The translations under genes were made by a program, and so were the position numbers. From Pseudoxanthomonas dokdonensis (GTDB lineage: Bacteria; Pseudomonadota; Gammaproteobacteria; Xanthomonadales; Xanthomonadaceae), in contig NZ_LDJL01000009.1 in NCBI RefSeq assembly GCF_001431405.1, positions 124,001 to 188,000 of the forward strand: a DNA stretch of 64,000 nucleotides, given 5' to 3'. Numbering within the stretch: position 1 is the stretch's first letter; the number at the start of each line of letters is the position of its first letter. The notes below the pieces were generated by a model. It did not search any database. It had not been told where the DNA came from and worked only from the letters and a program-made list of their open reading frames with translations. Of the stretch, positions 22,447 to 31,014 are shown in pieces.

Positions 22447-23054
22447 TGAGTTTCCTTACATGGGTTGATCAGAGGAATGCATTGAACGCCGGTACCGTTC
22501 GGGCCAATGCAGGTGAGGGATGGGGGAAGAAAAGTGAATGGAGAAAGAGAGACGCGCAAACAACTCTGCTGACTGAACGCTGCTGCGTTCTGGCCGGCCG
22601 TATCGGCGGTGCTGCTGGGGGTTGGCCGTCTTTTTCCGCAGGTGAGAACGACTGCTTCCTGATTATCTTGTGCGCTGCGAAAAAGGGGTTTTGTGAATAA
22701 TGGATGCCAGCCCGATGTAGCCCTGGCTGGTGGAAGAAGAAAATGGTTGTTGATGCACCGCATTCACAGTCCTCTTTCCATGAAAATGTGAACAATGAAA
22801 ATCGCGCCCCTGTTTCTGAACCTTACATGGACAGGGTGGATTTTGCGAACGGATTTGCTAGGGTGAATAAATCGACGGGCAAAAACCTTTGAAAATGAAA
22901 CGGGCCTCACATTTACTTTTAAAGGTAATCGCCCGTCGATGGCGTTCTTGTGCGGTAAAAAGCGCGCCGCAGGCATAAACACAACAAAATGCGGCAATGC
23001 GGGATCACATTAATATTCCGCGCCGCTCATCCCGTCAGACATGGAGTACGTCAA
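22447..23054. other. AT-rich divergent promoter region between adhesin and subtilase
   Basis: About 600 bp without a credible gene, visibly richer in A/T than the rest of the window, especially 22660-23050. It must contain the promoters and leaders of the adhesin (leftward) and the subtilase (rightward). The adhesin leader ends with the ribosome-binding site AAGGAA (minus strand). I see no confident -35/-10 pair on either strand. A long imperfect hairpin lies at 22871-22940 and is listed separately. Short open frames here lack ribosome-binding sites and family resemblance. Confidence 0.6.
22871..22940. promoter_or_regulatory. 70-bp imperfect hairpin upstream of the subtilase
   Basis: A perfect 10-bp outer stem (ATCGACGGGC at 22871-22880 with GCCCGTCGAT at 22931-22940) is followed by a symmetric 4/4 internal loop, an inner stem (ACCTTT at 22885-22890 with AAAGGT at 22921-22926), a one-base bulge, four A-T pairs, a mismatched pair of bases, three more A-T pairs and an 11-base loop. 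It ends 115 bp before the subtilase TTG start. No T-run follows, so it is not an intrinsic terminator on either strand. It could be a 5' leader RNA structure, a protein-binding inverted repeat or a small non-autonomous element; no flanking target duplication is visible. Confidence 0.5.
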
Positions 23055-24851
23055 TTGAATAAGTCACACTTAATCAAATCCGCTCGTATCAACCTCATGG
23101 CTACCGCCATCGCCACCGGCATCGCCTTCGTGGCGACCGGCGCCATGGCGGCCGAGCCGCTCAAAGTCATGCCGTTGCAACATTCCCAGCAGGCCGACAG
23201 CTACAACAAGTTCATCGTCAAGTACCGTGACGGCAAGGCGACTCCGCTGGCCACGGTGCAGCGTTCGTTGCGGACCGCCGCCGCCAACAGTGGCCTGCGC
23301 GCGGATTTGAACGGCAAGACCGCGATCCAGCTGGACCGCGTGCGGACCATGGGCACTGGCGCCCAGGTCATCCATAGTTCGCGCAAGCTGGACAAGGTCG
23401 AAGCCGACGCGCTGCTGCGCCAGCTGCAGCAGGATCCGAATGTGCTGTATGCCGAAATCAGCCGGGTCAAGACCATCGCCGCCGTACCCAACGACACCTA
23501 TTACGATGAGTACCAGTGGCATTACGACGATCCAGCCGGTGGCATCAACGCCCCGGCGGCCTGGGATCACTCCACCGGTGAGGGCGTGGTGGTGGCGGTG
23601 CTGGATACCGGCATCACCCCGCACAGCGATCTGGACGCCAATATGCTGCCGGGCTATGACTTCATTACCGAGCCGGTCACTTCGCGTGATGGCGATGGCC
23701 GTGACGACAACCCGCTGGACGAGGGGGACTGGGTCGCCGCCAACGAATGCCCTTACCCCAACCGTGCCCGTAACTCCAGCTGGCATGGCACCCATGTGAC
23801 CGGCACGGTTGCCGCGGTGACCAACAACGCCAAGGGCATGGCCGGTGTCGCCTACAACGCCAAGGTGGTGCCGATTCGCGTACTCGGCCGTTGCGGTGGT
23901 GATACCGATGATATTGCCGATGCGGTGATCTGGGCCGCCGGCGGTGAGATCGACGGTATCCCGGTCAACCCGAATCCGGCCGAAGTCATCAACCTCAGCC
24001 TCGGCGGCCCCGGTGCCTGCAGCGAGAGTGAAAAGGAAGCCTTCGCCTATGCCCGTTCACAGGGTGCCACGGTGGTGATCGCCGCCGGCAACGATGAACT
24101 CGATGTCAGCGACTTTTCACCGGCCAACTGCCCGGGCGTGATCACCGTTGCCGCATCGCGCAAGAATGGTGGCGCAGCTTTTTACACCAACTACGGTGAC
24201 GGCATCGACATCGCCGCGCCGGGTGGCGAGGGTAACGACGACGGCGTGCCCAATGGTTTTGTCTGGTCGACCGGCAATGCCGGTACCACCGTACCGACCG
24301 AGGAAGCCTACTTCGGTGGTGCCGGCACTTCGCAGGCCGCACCGCATGTGGCCGGCGTGGTCGCGATGATGCAGAGCGTCGCCGAAACCCCGTTGACCCC
24401 GGACGAAGTGCTGGCAACCCTGCAGGCGACGCTGCGTGAGTTCCCGGTGGCGATCGACAGCAGCCGGCCGATTGGCCCGGGCCTGGTCGATGCGGCCGCG
24501 GCGGTCAATGCGGTGCTGAACGGTGATGGTGGCGGTGAGGGCGGCGATGGCACGCCGTTGCAGAACAATGTCGCCGTACCCGACCAGCAGGGCGGTACCC
24601 TCAACTTCAAGATCGAGGTGCCGGCAGGCGCCAAGGACCTGTTGTTAATCACCTACGGTGGCAGCGGCAACGTCTCGTTGTACGTCAACCGCAATGCGCC
24701 GGCGACCGCGGACGATCATGACCAGCGCTCTGCCCGTCCGGGCAACAACGAAGCCGTGCGTATCCGTGCCCCGCTGCCAGGTACCTACTATCTGTCGCTG
24801 GTCGGTGCCGACAGTTTCCGCGGCGTGAGTGTGCGTGCCAGCTACAAGTGA
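23055..24851 (+). CDS. Secreted subtilisin-like serine protease (S8) with C-terminal PPC domain
   Basis: Extracellular S8 endopeptidase of 598 residues. I place the start at the TTG at 23055, eight bases after a GGAG, because it opens directly into a basic N-region and signal peptide (MNKSHLIKSARINLMAT..., cleavage after AMA near residue 32). The ATG at 22989 would add 22 unrelated residues. A propeptide of about 110 residues is followed by the catalytic domain: D184 (AVLDTGI), H244 (WHGTHVTG) and S426 (GTSQAAPHVAG). The last about 95 residues form a pre-peptidase C-terminal beta-domain, typical of exported proteases and removed on maturation. Its position beside gspF-gspD makes it a likely type II substrate. 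A strong hairpin follows the stop. Confidence 0.92.
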   Translation: MNKSHLIKSARINLMATAIATGIAFVATGAMAAEPLKVMPLQHSQQADSYNKFIVKYRDGKATPLATVQRSLRTAAANSGLRADLNGKTAIQLDRVRTMGTGAQVIHSSRKLDKVEADALLRQLQQDPNVLYAEISRVKTIAAVPNDTYYDEYQWHYDDPAGGINAPAAWDHSTGEGVVVAVLDTGITPHSDLDANMLPGYDFITEPVTSRDGDGRDDNPLDEGDWVAANECPYPNRARNSSWHGTHVTGTVAAVTNNAKGMAGVAYNAKVVPIRVLGRCGGDTDDIADAVIWAAGGEIDGIPVNPNPAEVINLSLGGPGACSESEKEAFAYARSQGATVVIAAGNDELDVSDFSPANCPGVITVAASRKNGGAAFYTNYGDGIDIAAPGGEGNDDGVPNGFVWSTGNAGTTVPTEEAYFGGAGTSQAAPHVAGVVAMMQSVAETPLTPDEVLATLQATLREFPVAIDSSRPIGPGLVDAAAAVNAVLNGDGGGEGGDGTPLQNNVAVPDQQGGTLNFKIEVPAGAKDLLLITYGGSGNVSLYVNRNAPATADDHDQRSARPGNNEAVRIRAPLPGTYYLSLVGADSFRGVSVRASYK

Positions 24852-24879
24852 TGCGTTGAAACATCCAGGTACGTGAAGA

Positions 24880-24909
24880 CAGACGCCCCGGCCCAGGCCG
24901 GGGCGTCTG
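24880..24909 (+). terminator. Strong GC hairpin after the subtilase gene
   Basis: A 14-bp perfect stem (CAGACGCCCCGGCC with GGCCGGGGCGTCTG) has a two-base nominal loop (CA), 28 bases after the stop codon. No T-tract follows, so it may act as a transcript-end stabiliser or weak terminator rather than a classical one. It separates the subtilase from the gspF operon. Confidence 0.6.
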
Positions 24910-24988
24910 CATTGGGACGCCGCTCTATGGCGATACCCCGGTTTATGCGGTACTTTTGCTGGCTTATGAAGTCATTGCCCGTGCCCAC

Positions 24989-26206
24989 ATGCCCGTCTAT
25001 CGCTACAAGGCGCTGAATCCGCGCGGCGAAGTCATGGACGGCCAGATGGAGGCTGCCAGCGACGCCGAAGTGGTGGCACGGTTGCAGGAACAGGGCCACC
25101 TGCCGATGGAAGCGCGACTGGCGTCCGAATCGCAGGCGATCGGTAACTGGCGCAGCCTGTTCAGGAATGACAGTTTTGCCGGTGATCGGCTGATCCAGTT
25201 CACCCAGCAACTGGCCACCCTGCTGGGTGCCGGCCAGCCACTGGATCGCTCGTTGTCGATTCTGCTGGATCTGCCCGATGACGCGCGCGCTCGCGACACC
25301 CTGGCCGATGTGCGTGATGCGGTGCGCGGTGGTGCGCCGCTGTCGACCGCGCTGGAACGCCAGCATGGCCGTTTTTCCAAGCTTTACATCAACATGGTCA
25401 GGGCCGGTGAAGCCGGTGGCAGCCTGCATGTGACGCTGCAGCGGCTGGCCGATTATCTGGAACGCAGCCGCGCGCTGAAAGGGCGGGTCGTCAACGCGCT
25501 GATCTATCCGGCGATCCTGCTGGTGGTGGTCGGTTTCGCGCTGCTGTTCCTGCTTGGCTACGTGGTGCCGCAGTTCGCCCAGATGTACGACAGCCTGGAC
25601 GTGGCATTGCCATGGTTCACCGGCGCGGTGCTGGCGGTCGGCCTGCTGGTGCGCGACTGGTGGTGGCTGCTGTTGCTGGTACCGGTGGTCGTGCTGGTCT
25701 GGTTCGAGCGCAAGCGCCGCGATCCGGCCTTCCGGCTGCGACTGGATGGCTGGCTGCTGCGGCAGAAATTCGTCGGCCCGCTGCTGGCCAAGCTGGAAAC
25801 CTCGCGGCTGGCCCGCACGCTGGGCACATTGCTCGGCAATGGCGTGCCGCTGCTGGCGGCGATGGGCATTGCCCGCAATGTCATTTTCAACCGCGTGCTG
25901 TGGCAGGACGTCGATGCCGCCGCCGAGCAGGTCAAGAATGGCCATGGACTGTCGTCGTCGCTGGCCAAGGGCAAGCGCTTTCCACGGCTGGCGCTGCAGA
26001 TGATCCAGGTCGGTGAGGAATCCGGCGAGCTCGACGGCATGTTGATGAAGACCGCCGATACCTTCGAGCGCGAAACCAGCCAGGCCATGGAGCGGATGCT
26101 GGCGGCGCTGGTGCCGCTGGTGACACTGGTCCTGGCCTCGGTGGTCGGGCTGGTGATCATTTCGGTGCTGGTACCGCTGTATGACCTGACCAACGCCATC
26201 GGCTAG
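24989..26206 (+). CDS. gspF: Type II secretion inner-membrane platform protein GspF
   Basis: Polytopic platform protein that links the GspE ATPase to the growing pseudopilus. The product is 405 residues from the ATG at 24989 (MPVYRYKALNPRGEVMDGQ), the standard GspF start; an in-frame ATG 33 bases earlier is less likely. Two T2SSF cytoplasmic helical domains (about 68-190 and 270-395) each end in a hydrophobic segment, with a TM pair around 170-240 and a final TM near 375-400 (VTLVLASVVGLVIISVLVPLY). Conserved features include GEAGG (VRAGEAGGSL) and GEESGELD. It is the first gene of the long F-D cluster, separated from gspE. Confidence 0.95.
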   Translation: MPVYRYKALNPRGEVMDGQMEAASDAEVVARLQEQGHLPMEARLASESQAIGNWRSLFRNDSFAGDRLIQFTQQLATLLGAGQPLDRSLSILLDLPDDARARDTLADVRDAVRGGAPLSTALERQHGRFSKLYINMVRAGEAGGSLHVTLQRLADYLERSRALKGRVVNALIYPAILLVVVGFALLFLLGYVVPQFAQMYDSLDVALPWFTGAVLAVGLLVRDWWWLLLLVPVVVLVWFERKRRDPAFRLRLDGWLLRQKFVGPLLAKLETSRLARTLGTLLGNGVPLLAAMGIARNVIFNRVLWQDVDAAAEQVKNGHGLSSSLAKGKRFPRLALQMIQVGEESGELDGMLMKTADTFERETSQAMERMLAALVPLVTLVLASVVGLVIISVLVPLYDLTNAIG

Positions 26207-26302
26207 GCTGTGCTGCCGGCCATTGCTCCATACCCACGCAAACGGTTTTCTTCTTCTGCAACCATTCCCCCTTCAAAGCAAACGTATTCCAGGAAGTGCC
26301 CC

Positions 26303-26743
26303 ATGCAATCGTTCCGTTCCCGTTCGATCACCCGTTCGCCGTCGCCCGCCTCGCAAAGCGGCATGAGCCTGCTGGAAATCATCATCGTCATCGTGCTGAT
26401 TGGCGCCGTGCTGACCCTGGTCGGCAGTCGCGTGCTGGGCGGCGCTGACAAGGGCAAGTTCAAGATCGCCCAGGCCCAGGTGCAGACGCTGGCCGGCAAG
26501 GTCGAAAGCTATCAGCTGGATACCGGCAGCCTGCCGGCCAAGCTCGATGATCTGGTGACCCAGCCGGGCAACGCCGCCGGTTGGCTGGGCCCATATGCCA
26601 AGCCAGCCGAACTCAAGGATCCGTGGGGCCATGCCATCGAATACCAGGCGCCGGGCGAATCGCAGCCGTTTGATCTGATCAGCCGCGGCAAGGATGGCCA
26701 GCCCGGTGGCGACAGCTACAACGCCGACATCAAGTACGAATAA
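26303..26743 (+). CDS. gspG: Major pseudopilin GspG
   Basis: Main structural subunit of the T2SS pseudopilus. The product is 146 residues from the ATG at 26303, preceded by an AGGAAG ribosome-binding site. The prepilin leader (26 residues) ends at SG, with cleavage before MSLLEIIIVIVLIGAVL; Glu5 of the mature protein is present. The N-methylated residue would be Met rather than the usual Phe. The globular domain keeps the GspG-type ending DGQPGGDSYNADIKYE, including the calcium-site Asp region. gspH starts eight bases after the stop. Confidence 0.94.
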   Translation: MQSFRSRSITRSPSPASQSGMSLLEIIIVIVLIGAVLTLVGSRVLGGADKGKFKIAQAQVQTLAGKVESYQLDTGSLPAKLDDLVTQPGNAAGWLGPYAKPAELKDPWGHAIEYQAPGESQPFDLISRGKDGQPGGDSYNADIKYE

Positions 26744-26751
26744 GCGGCAGC

Positions 26752-27243
26752 ATGCGTCGCCGCAGTCATTCCGCCCGCGCCGCGCAAGGCGTCACCCTGC
26801 TGGAAATGCTGCTGGTGATTGCGCTGATCGCATTGGTGGGCACGTTGTCGGCGGTGGTGCTGACCGGCGGCCTGTCCGGCATGCAGTTGCGTTCGCAGGC
26901 CAAACAGCTGGCGGCGCAACTGCGCTATACCCGGACCCAGGCGATGGCGCGCGGTGAGTCGCAGCAATTCGTGATCCAGCCCGATGCGCACCGCTGGCAG
27001 GCGGCGGCTGATCACCACGGCGAAATTCCCCAAGCGCTGGCGATCCGCTTCACTGGCGCGCGCCAGGCGCAGCCGGCCAAGGGCCAGGGCGCGATCGTGT
27101 TTTTCAGCGATGGCGGGTCCACGGGCGGGCGCATCGAACTGCAGGACAAACGCGCTGTCTGGCGCATCGATGTGGCCTGGTTGACCGGCGAAGTCAGCGT
27201 CTCGCGGGTAGTCGGCAACGATGCGGCGCAGGTGGCGCGATGA
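26752..27243 (+). CDS. gspH: Minor pseudopilin GspH
   Basis: Minor pseudopilin of the T2SS pseudopilus. The product is 163 residues with a short leader ending AQG, then VTLLEMLLVIALIALVGTL, with Glu5 present. The C-terminal domain has the GspH pattern FFSDGGSTGGRIEL, where a beta-hairpin and Gly-rich turn are conserved. The stop overlaps the gspI ATG by four bases (27240-27243), so translation is coupled. Assignment rests on domain pattern and on order between gspG and gspI. Confidence 0.9.
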   Translation: MRRRSHSARAAQGVTLLEMLLVIALIALVGTLSAVVLTGGLSGMQLRSQAKQLAAQLRYTRTQAMARGESQQFVIQPDAHRWQAAADHHGEIPQALAIRFTGARQAQPAKGQGAIVFFSDGGSTGGRIELQDKRAVWRIDVAWLTGEVSVSRVVGNDAAQVAR

Positions 27244-27698
27244 ATACCCGCATCGCGGCTGGATATCGTGGACTGGCACGGCAGCAGGGCTTTACCCTGA
27301 TTGAAGTGATCGTCGCGTTCGCGCTGCTGGCATTGGCGCTGACCTTGTTATTGGGCTCGCTGTCCGGCGCGGCCCGCCAGATCCAGACCGCCGACCGCAG
27401 TACCCGCGCCAGTCTGCACGCGCAGTCGTTGCTGTCGCAGCTGGGGGTGGCGCAACCACTGCAGGTCGGCACCGTGCAGGGTGAGTTCGAGGACGGCCAG
27501 TACCACTGGACGCTGGACGTGCAGCGCTACGTTGACCCGCTGGTCACCGCGCAACCTGTCGGCCCCAGCGACATCGCGCCACCGCAGCTGCTGCAGTTCA
27601 CCCTGACCACGCGCTGGGGTGAGCAGCCGGCGCAGGCAATTGTCTTCCACGGCTTGCGCCAGGTGCCGCCGCAGACCGCGGGAGTGGCGCCACCATGA
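27240..27698 (+). CDS. gspI: Minor pseudopilin GspI
   Basis: Minor pseudopilin that nucleates the tip complex with GspJ and GspK. The product is 152 residues. The leader ends QQG, with cleavage before FTLIEVIVAFALLALALTLL, a classic type IV pilin N-terminus with Glu5. The rest is a short beta-rich domain ending in a Pro-rich tail. It overlaps gspH and gspJ by four bases at each end. No abnormality seen. Confidence 0.9.
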   Translation: MNTRIAAGYRGLARQQGFTLIEVIVAFALLALALTLLLGSLSGAARQIQTADRSTRASLHAQSLLSQLGVAQPLQVGTVQGEFEDGQYHWTLDVQRYVDPLVTAQPVGPSDIAPPQLLQFTLTTRWGEQPAQAIVFHGLRQVPPQTAGVAPP

Positions 27699-28357
27699 CC
27701 GGCATTCGCAAGCGTGCCGCTGGCTTCACCCTGATCGAAGTGCTGCTGGCGACGGTGTTGCTGGCGGCCGGCCTGGCGCTGGCATTCGCGACCCTGCGCT
27801 CGGCCACGGCAATGACCCAGCGCGGCGAGATCAAGGCGCGGCAGAACGAACAGATGCGCGCGGTCGAAGGGTTCCTGCGCACCCATATCGCCGCGGCATT
27901 GCCGATGGTATTCGCCACTGACCCGTCGACGTTGCAGCAGGCGCGCTTCCTCGGCGAACCGACGCGGATGCGTTTTGTCGCCGATTTGCCCCCTTACCTG
28001 GGGCGCGGCGGTCCGCACCTGTACGACCTGCAGGTGCTGGATGCCGGCGCTGCCGACCGCAGCCGCATGAGCGTGGCTTTCTCGATGGTCCAGAGCGGAC
28101 AGGCATTGCCCCCGGCAACTGATCTGCCGCCGGAAACGCTGGCCGAGCAGCTGGGCCGGGTTCAATTTCGTTACCGGGGACTGGATCGCGAAGGCGCGCT
28201 GGGCCCATGGCAGGAACAGTGGCAGCCCGGCGAAACCCTGCCGCTGCAGGTCTCGATCCGGATCAGTGATGCGCAGGGCAATGCCTGGCCCGAGCTGGTG
28301 GTGTGGCTGCGGCAGAGTGAAGGCGGTGCCGGCAACGGTGTCGAGGGCGCGCTGTGA
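27695..28357 (+). CDS. gspJ: Minor pseudopilin GspJ
   Basis: Tip-complex minor pseudopilin. The product is 220 residues, with a short leader (MTGIRKRAAG) cleaved before FTLIEVLLATVLLAAGLALA, Glu5 present. The long C-terminal beta domain (QGAR/RPVD-like region with RFVADLPPYLGRGGPHLYDLQVLD) matches the XpsJ type. Its start overlaps the gspI stop, and its stop overlaps the gspK start region (GTGATG at 28354-28359). Confidence 0.9.
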   Translation: MTGIRKRAAGFTLIEVLLATVLLAAGLALAFATLRSATAMTQRGEIKARQNEQMRAVEGFLRTHIAAALPMVFATDPSTLQQARFLGEPTRMRFVADLPPYLGRGGPHLYDLQVLDAGAADRSRMSVAFSMVQSGQALPPATDLPPETLAEQLGRVQFRYRGLDREGALGPWQEQWQPGETLPLQVSIRISDAQGNAWPELVVWLRQSEGGAGNGVEGAL

Positions 28358-29211
28358 TGCCGCTGCGTTGCCGCGGGGCGGCGTTGCTGCTGGTGTTGTG
28401 GCTGATTGCGTTGTTGACCGCGCTGATCGCCGCATTCGCGCTCAATGCCCGCATCGAACAGTTGCAGGGCAGCGTGATCCAGAGCAACGCGGTGGCCGGG
28501 GAACTGGCTCGCGCCGGCATCGAATACGGACTGGTCCGGGTTGCCGACAATAATCCCAGGAGCCACTGGAACGCCGACGGCACCGGCTATCCGTGGCGCT
28601 TTGCCGATGCGCGACTGCGGGTGCGGATCATTGACGAGAGCGGCAAGGTCGACATCAACCAGGCCGATGCCGGGTTGCTGTCGCAGTTGATCAAGGCGGT
28701 AGGCGTGGAGGAACCGCAGGCGCTGCGCATCAGCGCGGCGATCATCGACTGGCGCGACGCCGATGATCTGAGCCAGCCGCAGGGCAGTGCTGAAGATCCC
28801 GATTACGCCGCAGCCGGCCTGCCCTACGGGGCCAAGGATGCGCCGTTTGAAACCCTGCCCGAACTGCAGCAGGTGCTGGGCATGACCCCGGAACTTTTCC
28901 AGAAATTGTTGCCGTATCTCACGATCTACACCGGCCGTTCCACCCCGGACGCCAATTTCGCCGCCGGCCCGGTGCTGACCGCCATGGGCCTGGATGCGCG
29001 CAACGTGCTGCAACAAAGGCAGCTGGCGGCCGGCTCACAGTCGCCGGATCTCGTCGCTATCGGCAGCGGCACGTATAGTATCGACAGCCGTGCGACGCTG
29101 GCCAACGGTCGTCATGCGGATGTACGGGCAGTCGTGCGCGCGGGCCAAGGGACGGTCCCGGGCTCGACTTATACGGTTTTGCGCTGGGAAGAGGGAGCAG
29201 TGCGGCAATGA
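28357..29211 (+). CDS. gspK: Tip minor pseudopilin GspK
   Basis: Largest minor pseudopilin, thought to cap the pseudopilus tip. The product is 284 residues from the ATG at 28357; a GTG one codon earlier is possible. The N-terminal helix follows RCRG (AALLLVLWLIALLTALIAAF) and lacks Glu5, which is characteristic of GspK and lets it sit at the tip. The helical SAM-like insert is visible as DINQADAGLLSQLIKAVGV, followed by IIDWRDADD, a conserved Asp-rich calcium-site stretch. It overlaps gspL by four bases (29208-29211). Confidence 0.92.
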   Translation: MPLRCRGAALLLVLWLIALLTALIAAFALNARIEQLQGSVIQSNAVAGELARAGIEYGLVRVADNNPRSHWNADGTGYPWRFADARLRVRIIDESGKVDINQADAGLLSQLIKAVGVEEPQALRISAAIIDWRDADDLSQPQGSAEDPDYAAAGLPYGAKDAPFETLPELQQVLGMTPELFQKLLPYLTIYTGRSTPDANFAAGPVLTAMGLDARNVLQQRQLAAGSQSPDLVAIGSGTYSIDSRATLANGRHADVRAVVRAGQGTVPGSTYTVLRWEEGAVRQ

Positions 29212-30347
29212 CGACCATCGCTGGGCTTGTCGAACAACTGCGGGCCCGCATTCCCGCCGGTGCTGGCGGCTTCCTGTCCTGGTGGGGCAATGCGCTGGCC
29301 AGCTGGCTGCCGTTGCGCTGGCGCAAGCTGCTGGGCCTGACCCGGGATCGGCTGCTGCTGCAGGTGCGCGGCGATCAGCTCGACGTGCAATGGCAGGACA
29401 CGCTGGGCGAGCGGCCGCTGGCGACGTTGCCGTTGCCGCTCCAGGCCAGCCAACTGGAACAGGTGCTCGACCCGCGCTTGAAGCATCTGCCGCTATGGCT
29501 GCTGCTGCCCGCCAACACGGTGCTGCGGCGCTCGCTGCTGCTGCCAGCGTCGGCCGCCGAGCGCCTGCATGACGTGATGCGTTTCGAACTGGACCGGCAA
29601 ACCCCGTTCACCGCCGACGACGCCTACTTCGATGCCTACATCAAGCAGCGCCGTGCCGATGGCCAGATCGAAGCCGAACTGGTGGTGGTGCCGCGGCAAC
29701 GCGAGCAGCAGGAGCGGCAGGCACTGGGCCAGCTTTCCGATTCACTGGCGGGCATCGGCGCAGTCACTGCCGAGGGCGAGGTGCTGGCGGTCAACCTGCT
29801 GCCAGCCGGCGCGCGCAGGCAGCGCCAGGCGTCCAACTCGTTGCTGGGCTGGGGGCTGGCCGCGTTGGCCATTGCGATGTTGCTGTTCGCCGGCTGGCAG
29901 GTGCTGGAAAACCGCCGCCAGGCCGCCAGCCAGTTCGAGGCAAGCATTCGCAGCCAGGCCGAGCAGGCACGGCTGGTGGCGCAGCAGCGCCAGCAACTGG
30001 TGGATCTGGTGCAGGGCATGGCCGCGCTGGATGGCGCCCGAGCGGCACGGCCGACCTCGGTGGAGATTCTTGATGAACTGGCCCGGCGGCTGCCGGACAA
30101 CACTTACGTCGAAAAACTGTCGATCGAAGGTGAGCGGCTGTTGATCATGGGGCTCAGCAACGAAGCTTCCGGCCTGATCGCGCGTATGCAGGATTCCAAG
30201 CTGTGGCGCTCGCCGGCCTTGAGTGGCGCGCTGCAACCGGATCCCAACAGCCAGCGTGACCGTTTCACCATGACCGCCGAACTGGTCGGTCCGACCACGC
30301 TGGATGCCACTGCGGCCAAGGGGGGCGCCGATGAACCCCAACGTTGA
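29208..30347 (+). CDS. gspL: Type II secretion inner-membrane protein GspL
   Basis: Bitopic protein that recruits GspE to the membrane and pairs with GspM. The product is 379 residues: an N-terminal cytoplasmic actin-like domain (about 1-205), a single TM (LLGWGLAALAIAMLLFAGW, about 215-233), then a periplasmic coiled-coil and ferredoxin-like domain of PilN type. Helical charge-rich segments (RRQAASQFEASIRSQAEQAR) support the coiled coil. It overlaps gspK by 4 and gspM by 17 bases. Confidence 0.9.
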   Translation: MTTIAGLVEQLRARIPAGAGGFLSWWGNALASWLPLRWRKLLGLTRDRLLLQVRGDQLDVQWQDTLGERPLATLPLPLQASQLEQVLDPRLKHLPLWLLLPANTVLRRSLLLPASAAERLHDVMRFELDRQTPFTADDAYFDAYIKQRRADGQIEAELVVVPRQREQQERQALGQLSDSLAGIGAVTAEGEVLAVNLLPAGARRQRQASNSLLGWGLAALAIAMLLFAGWQVLENRRQAASQFEASIRSQAEQARLVAQQRQQLVDLVQGMAALDGARAARPTSVEILDELARRLPDNTYVEKLSIEGERLLIMGLSNEASGLIARMQDSKLWRSPALSGALQPDPNSQRDRFTMTAELVGPTTLDATAAKGGADEPQR

Positions 30348-31014
30348 ACCGCGCGAACGCTGGCTGGCGCTGGGCCTGCTGCTGGCGGCGCTGGCGCTGG
30401 GCTACCTGCTGCTGATCCATCCGTGGTGGACGGTGCCGATGATGCAGGTCAACGAGCAGGTGCAGGATCTGCGCGAGCGCGATTTGCGCATGCGCATGCA
30501 GCTGCAGCAGGCGCCGCAGGTGCGCAGGCAACTGCAGGCCGCCAGCGCGGCGCAGTCACAGCGGCCGGGTTTCCTGCCCGAGGCCAGCGTCGAACTGGCG
30601 ACCGCCGGTCTGGTCCAGCATCTGGAAGCCGCCGTCCGCCAGGCCAGTCCGGGCAACCGCAGCTGCGCGATCCGCAACCAGTCGCCGCTGGCGGTGCCCA
30701 GTCAGGATCGCTACCCGCGCGTGGTGGTGCAGGTGCGCCTGAGCTGTGGCACGCCGGAGCTGATGAGCCTGCTGCATGCGCTGGAGAGTGGCAGCCCACG
30801 GCTGTTCGTCAACAACCTCAATATCCTCGCCCAGCGGCAGACCTACGTGGGCGCCGGCAGCGGCGGTGGTGGCCTCGACGTCAGCTTCGATCTGTATGGC
30901 TATCTGCATCCGGCCGGTGCCATGCCAGTGGCCGCGCCGGCGCCAGCGCCGACACCAGCGCCAAAGGCCACGCCAGTGCCGCCGGTGACGGAAGGAGGGG
31001 CCAGTGAGAGCTGA
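30331..31014 (+). CDS. gspM: Type II secretion protein GspM (XpsM-like, Mb subtype)
   Basis: Bitopic partner of GspL in the inner-membrane platform. The product is 227 residues from the ATG at 30331 (MNPNVEPRERWLALG). A short cytoplasmic tail precedes one TM (LALGLLLAALALGYLLLIHPWW), a coiled coil (about 40-80) and a periplasmic ferredoxin-like domain. The C-terminus is a Pro/Ala linker. Two cysteines (RSCAIRN, LSCGTPE) could form a periplasmic disulfide. It overlaps gspL by 17 bases and gspN by 11. Confidence 0.88.
   Translation: MNPNVEPRERWLALGLLLAALALGYLLLIHPWWTVPMMQVNEQVQDLRERDLRMRMQLQQAPQVRRQLQAASAAQSQRPGFLPEASVELATAGLVQHLEAAVRQASPGNRSCAIRNQSPLAVPSQDRYPRVVVQVRLSCGTPELMSLLHALESGSPRLFVNNLNILAQRQTYVGAGSGGGGLDVSFDLYGYLHPAGAMPVAAPAPAPTPAPKATPVPPVTEGGASES

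Noticed and set aside
22410-22892. Short frames of 60-110 codons in the adhesin/subtilase gap
   Set aside because: No ribosome-binding sites, no hydrophobic or domain pattern, and they overlap one another on both strands.
22871-22940. Cyclic-di-GMP (GEMM) riboswitch
   Set aside because: A GGGCAAAA-ACC stretch is loosely suggestive, but the tetraloop, receptor and second helix of the class are absent and the element is a single long hairpin.
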